Shown piece after piece: positions 63,601 to 64,000 of a DNA stretch of 64,000 bases; positions within the stretch are counted from its first letter, which is position 1; each line of letters opens with the position of its first letter. The DNA is taken from the NCBI RefSeq assembly GCF_000720765.1, contig NZ_JODC01000012.1:62001-126000 (forward strand), read 5' to 3'. The position numbers were made by a program, and so were the translations under genes. This DNA is from Streptomyces sp. NRRL S-646 (lineage in GTDB: Bacteria > Actinomycetota > Actinomycetes > Streptomycetales > Streptomycetaceae). The notes beneath the pieces were generated by a model. That model had not been told where the DNA came from and searched no databases. It worked only from the letters and a program-made list of their open reading frames with translations.

Positions 63601-64000
63601 ATGCCGCCTCGTACGGCGAACTCGCCGCGCTTCTCGACGAGCTCCACGCGCGCGTACGCGGCGGCGGCGAGGGCCTCCACGATCTCGTTCAGGTCGGCGG
63701 TCTGGCCGGTGCGCAGAGCCACCGGTTCCAGGTCTCCGAGGCCCTTGACCTGCGGTTGCAGCACGGACCGCACGGGGGCCACGACGACGGAGACCGGGCC
63801 TGTCTCGGGGTCGTCGGGGCGGGGGTGGGCCAGGCGGCGCAGGACGGCGAGGCGTCGTCCGACGGTGTCGCTGCGGGGGCTCAGCCGCTCGTGCGGGAGC
63901 GTCTCCCAGGACGGGTAGTCCACGACGCCGTCCGAGGGGAGCAGCGAGCGAAGGGCGGCGGCCAGGTCCTCCGCCTCGCGTCCCGTCGCCGTCACCGCCA
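60612..64000 (-). CDS. mfd: transcription-repair coupling factor Mfd, C-terminal part
   Basis: The 3' part of mfd (over 1,120 residues) is present; the N-terminus lies beyond the right edge. Reading down the protein are the UvrB-like/UvrA-binding module and a CarD-like RNA-polymerase interaction domain (EAGDYIVHEQHGVGRYIEMV, YLVVEYAPAKRGQPGDRLYIP). Helicase motifs follow: LICGDVGYGKTEIAVRAA (Walker A), VIVDEEQRFGVEHKEQL (DEEQ box) and MSATPIPRTLEMAVTG. The TRG translocation motif and a C-terminal TRCF domain end the protein. Mfd removes stalled RNA polymerase and recruits UvrA. It is convergent with the small antitoxin-like gene. Confidence 0.96.
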   Translation of the reverse strand, partial: AVTATGREAEDLAAALRSLLPSDGVVDYPSWETLPHERLSPRSDTVGRRLAVLRRLAHPRPDDPETGPVSVVVAPVRSVLQPQVKGLGDLEPVALRTGQTADLNEIVEALAAAAYARVELVEKRGEFAVRGGILDVFPPTEEHPLRVEFWGDDVEEIRYFKVADQRSLEVADHGLWAPPCRELLLTDDVRARARALAEEHPELGELLGKIAEGIAVEGMESLAPVLVDDMELLIDVLPKGAMAVVCDPERVRTRAADLVATSQEFLQASWAATAGGGEAPIDVDAASLWSIADVRDRARELDMMWWSVSPFAADETFTFAADAAGDADTLKLGMHAPESYRGDTAKALADTKGWLADGWRTVYVTEAHGPAARTVEVLGGEGIAARLDVELGAISPSVVHVACGSIDYGFVDTTLKLAVLTETDLSGQKAAGKDGARMPARRRKTIDPLTLEAGDYIVHEQHGVGRYIEMVQRTVQGATREYLVVEYAPAKRGQPGDRLYIPTDQLEQITKYVGGEAPTLHRLGGADWTKTKARAKKAVKEIAADLIRLYSARMAAPGHTFGSDTPWQRELEDAFPYAETPDQLTTIAEVKEDMEKSVPMDRLICGDVGYGKTEIAVRAAFKAVQDGKQVAVLVPTTLLVQQHFGTFSERYSQFPVNVRALSRFQTDTEAKTTLEGLREGSVDVVIGTHRLFSSETKFKDLGLVIVDEEQRFGVEHKEQLKKLRANVDVLTMSATPIPRTLEMAVTGIREMSTITTPPEERHPVLTFVGPYEEKQIGAAIRRELLREGQVFYIHNRVESIDRAASRLREIVPEARIATAHGQMSESTLEQVVVDFWEKKYDVLVSTTIVESGIDISNANTLIVERGDNFGLSQLHQLRGRVGRGRERGYAYFLYPPEKPLTETAHERLATIAQHTEMGAGMYVAMKDLEIRGAGNLLGGEQSGHIAGVGFDLYVRMVGEAVADYRASLEGGVEEEPPLEVKIELPVDAHVPHDYAPGERLRLQAYRAIASANTEEDIKSVREELVDRYGKLPEPVENLLLVAGLRMLARACSVGEIVLQGNNIRFAPVELRESQELRLKRLYPGTVIKPAVHQVLVPRPKTAKVGGKPLVGRELLGWVGEFLASILGS

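Overview
This window is chromosomal core sequence from a Streptomyces. The evidence is very high GC, GTG/TTG starts, the bldA leucine tRNA for the rare UUA codon, a SigI-type partner-switching sigma locus, an rpf pair behind a c-di-AMP riboswitch, a Rex-box upstream of ndh, and gene order that resembles the hut-to-mfd stretch of model streptomycetes. No phage, transposase, CRISPR array or antibiotic gene cluster is visible.

Layout. 0-1.8 kb: a serine T-box leader in front of a second seryl-tRNA synthetase gene, which is broken by a 41-bp palindromic element. 1.8-6 kb: anti-sigma, anti-anti-sigma and sigma genes, then a membrane protein with a ricin-type lectin tail. 6-11.7 kb: a hut operon (hutU, M20 amidase, hutF, hutI) with a recognisable promoter and inverted repeat, divergent from a fold-III PLP decarboxylase. 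13.3-15.5 kb: an operon of three Roadblock/LC7 proteins and one DUF4388/winged-helix-like protein, with no GTPase or kinase. 16.2-22 kb: an RpiR regulator and a histidine-ammonia-lyase homologue that lacks the MIO-forming Ala-Ser-Gly triad, divergent from a four-gene betaine-type ABC importer. 22-25 kb: a secreted beta-carbonic anhydrase with a SulP transporter, then an SDR/MmyB pair. 27-33 kb: cystathionine beta-synthase, an SGNH hydrolase, a thiolase, small conserved proteins and a Bax-inhibitor-1 protein. 34-39 kb: pobA, bldA and a MacB-like ABC pair. 39-46.6 kb: a cyclopropane synthase, ndh, a DUF3761 protein, then enolase, FtsB/DivIC and a DUF501-Ppx fusion. 46.8-53 kb: two resuscitation-promoting factors, a P450, MazG, a SurA-like lipoprotein and a DUF1906 protein. 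53-64 kb: a soluble Ser/Thr kinase, an unusual HPPF N6-methylase-like protein, secreted small proteins, an HNH lipoprotein, and mfd, which runs off the right end.

How the genes work together. The hut operon turns urocanate into glutamate through N-formylglutamate. The MIO-less lyase plus quaternary-amine importer looks like a cassette that imports a histidine-type betaine (ergothioneine or hercynine are the best guesses) and eliminates trimethylamine; its product would resemble the hut substrate. The carbonic anhydrase and SulP protein suggest bicarbonate capture. The sigma, anti-sigma and antagonist genes form a partner-switching stress circuit. Functions come from reading motifs and context; no database search was possible.
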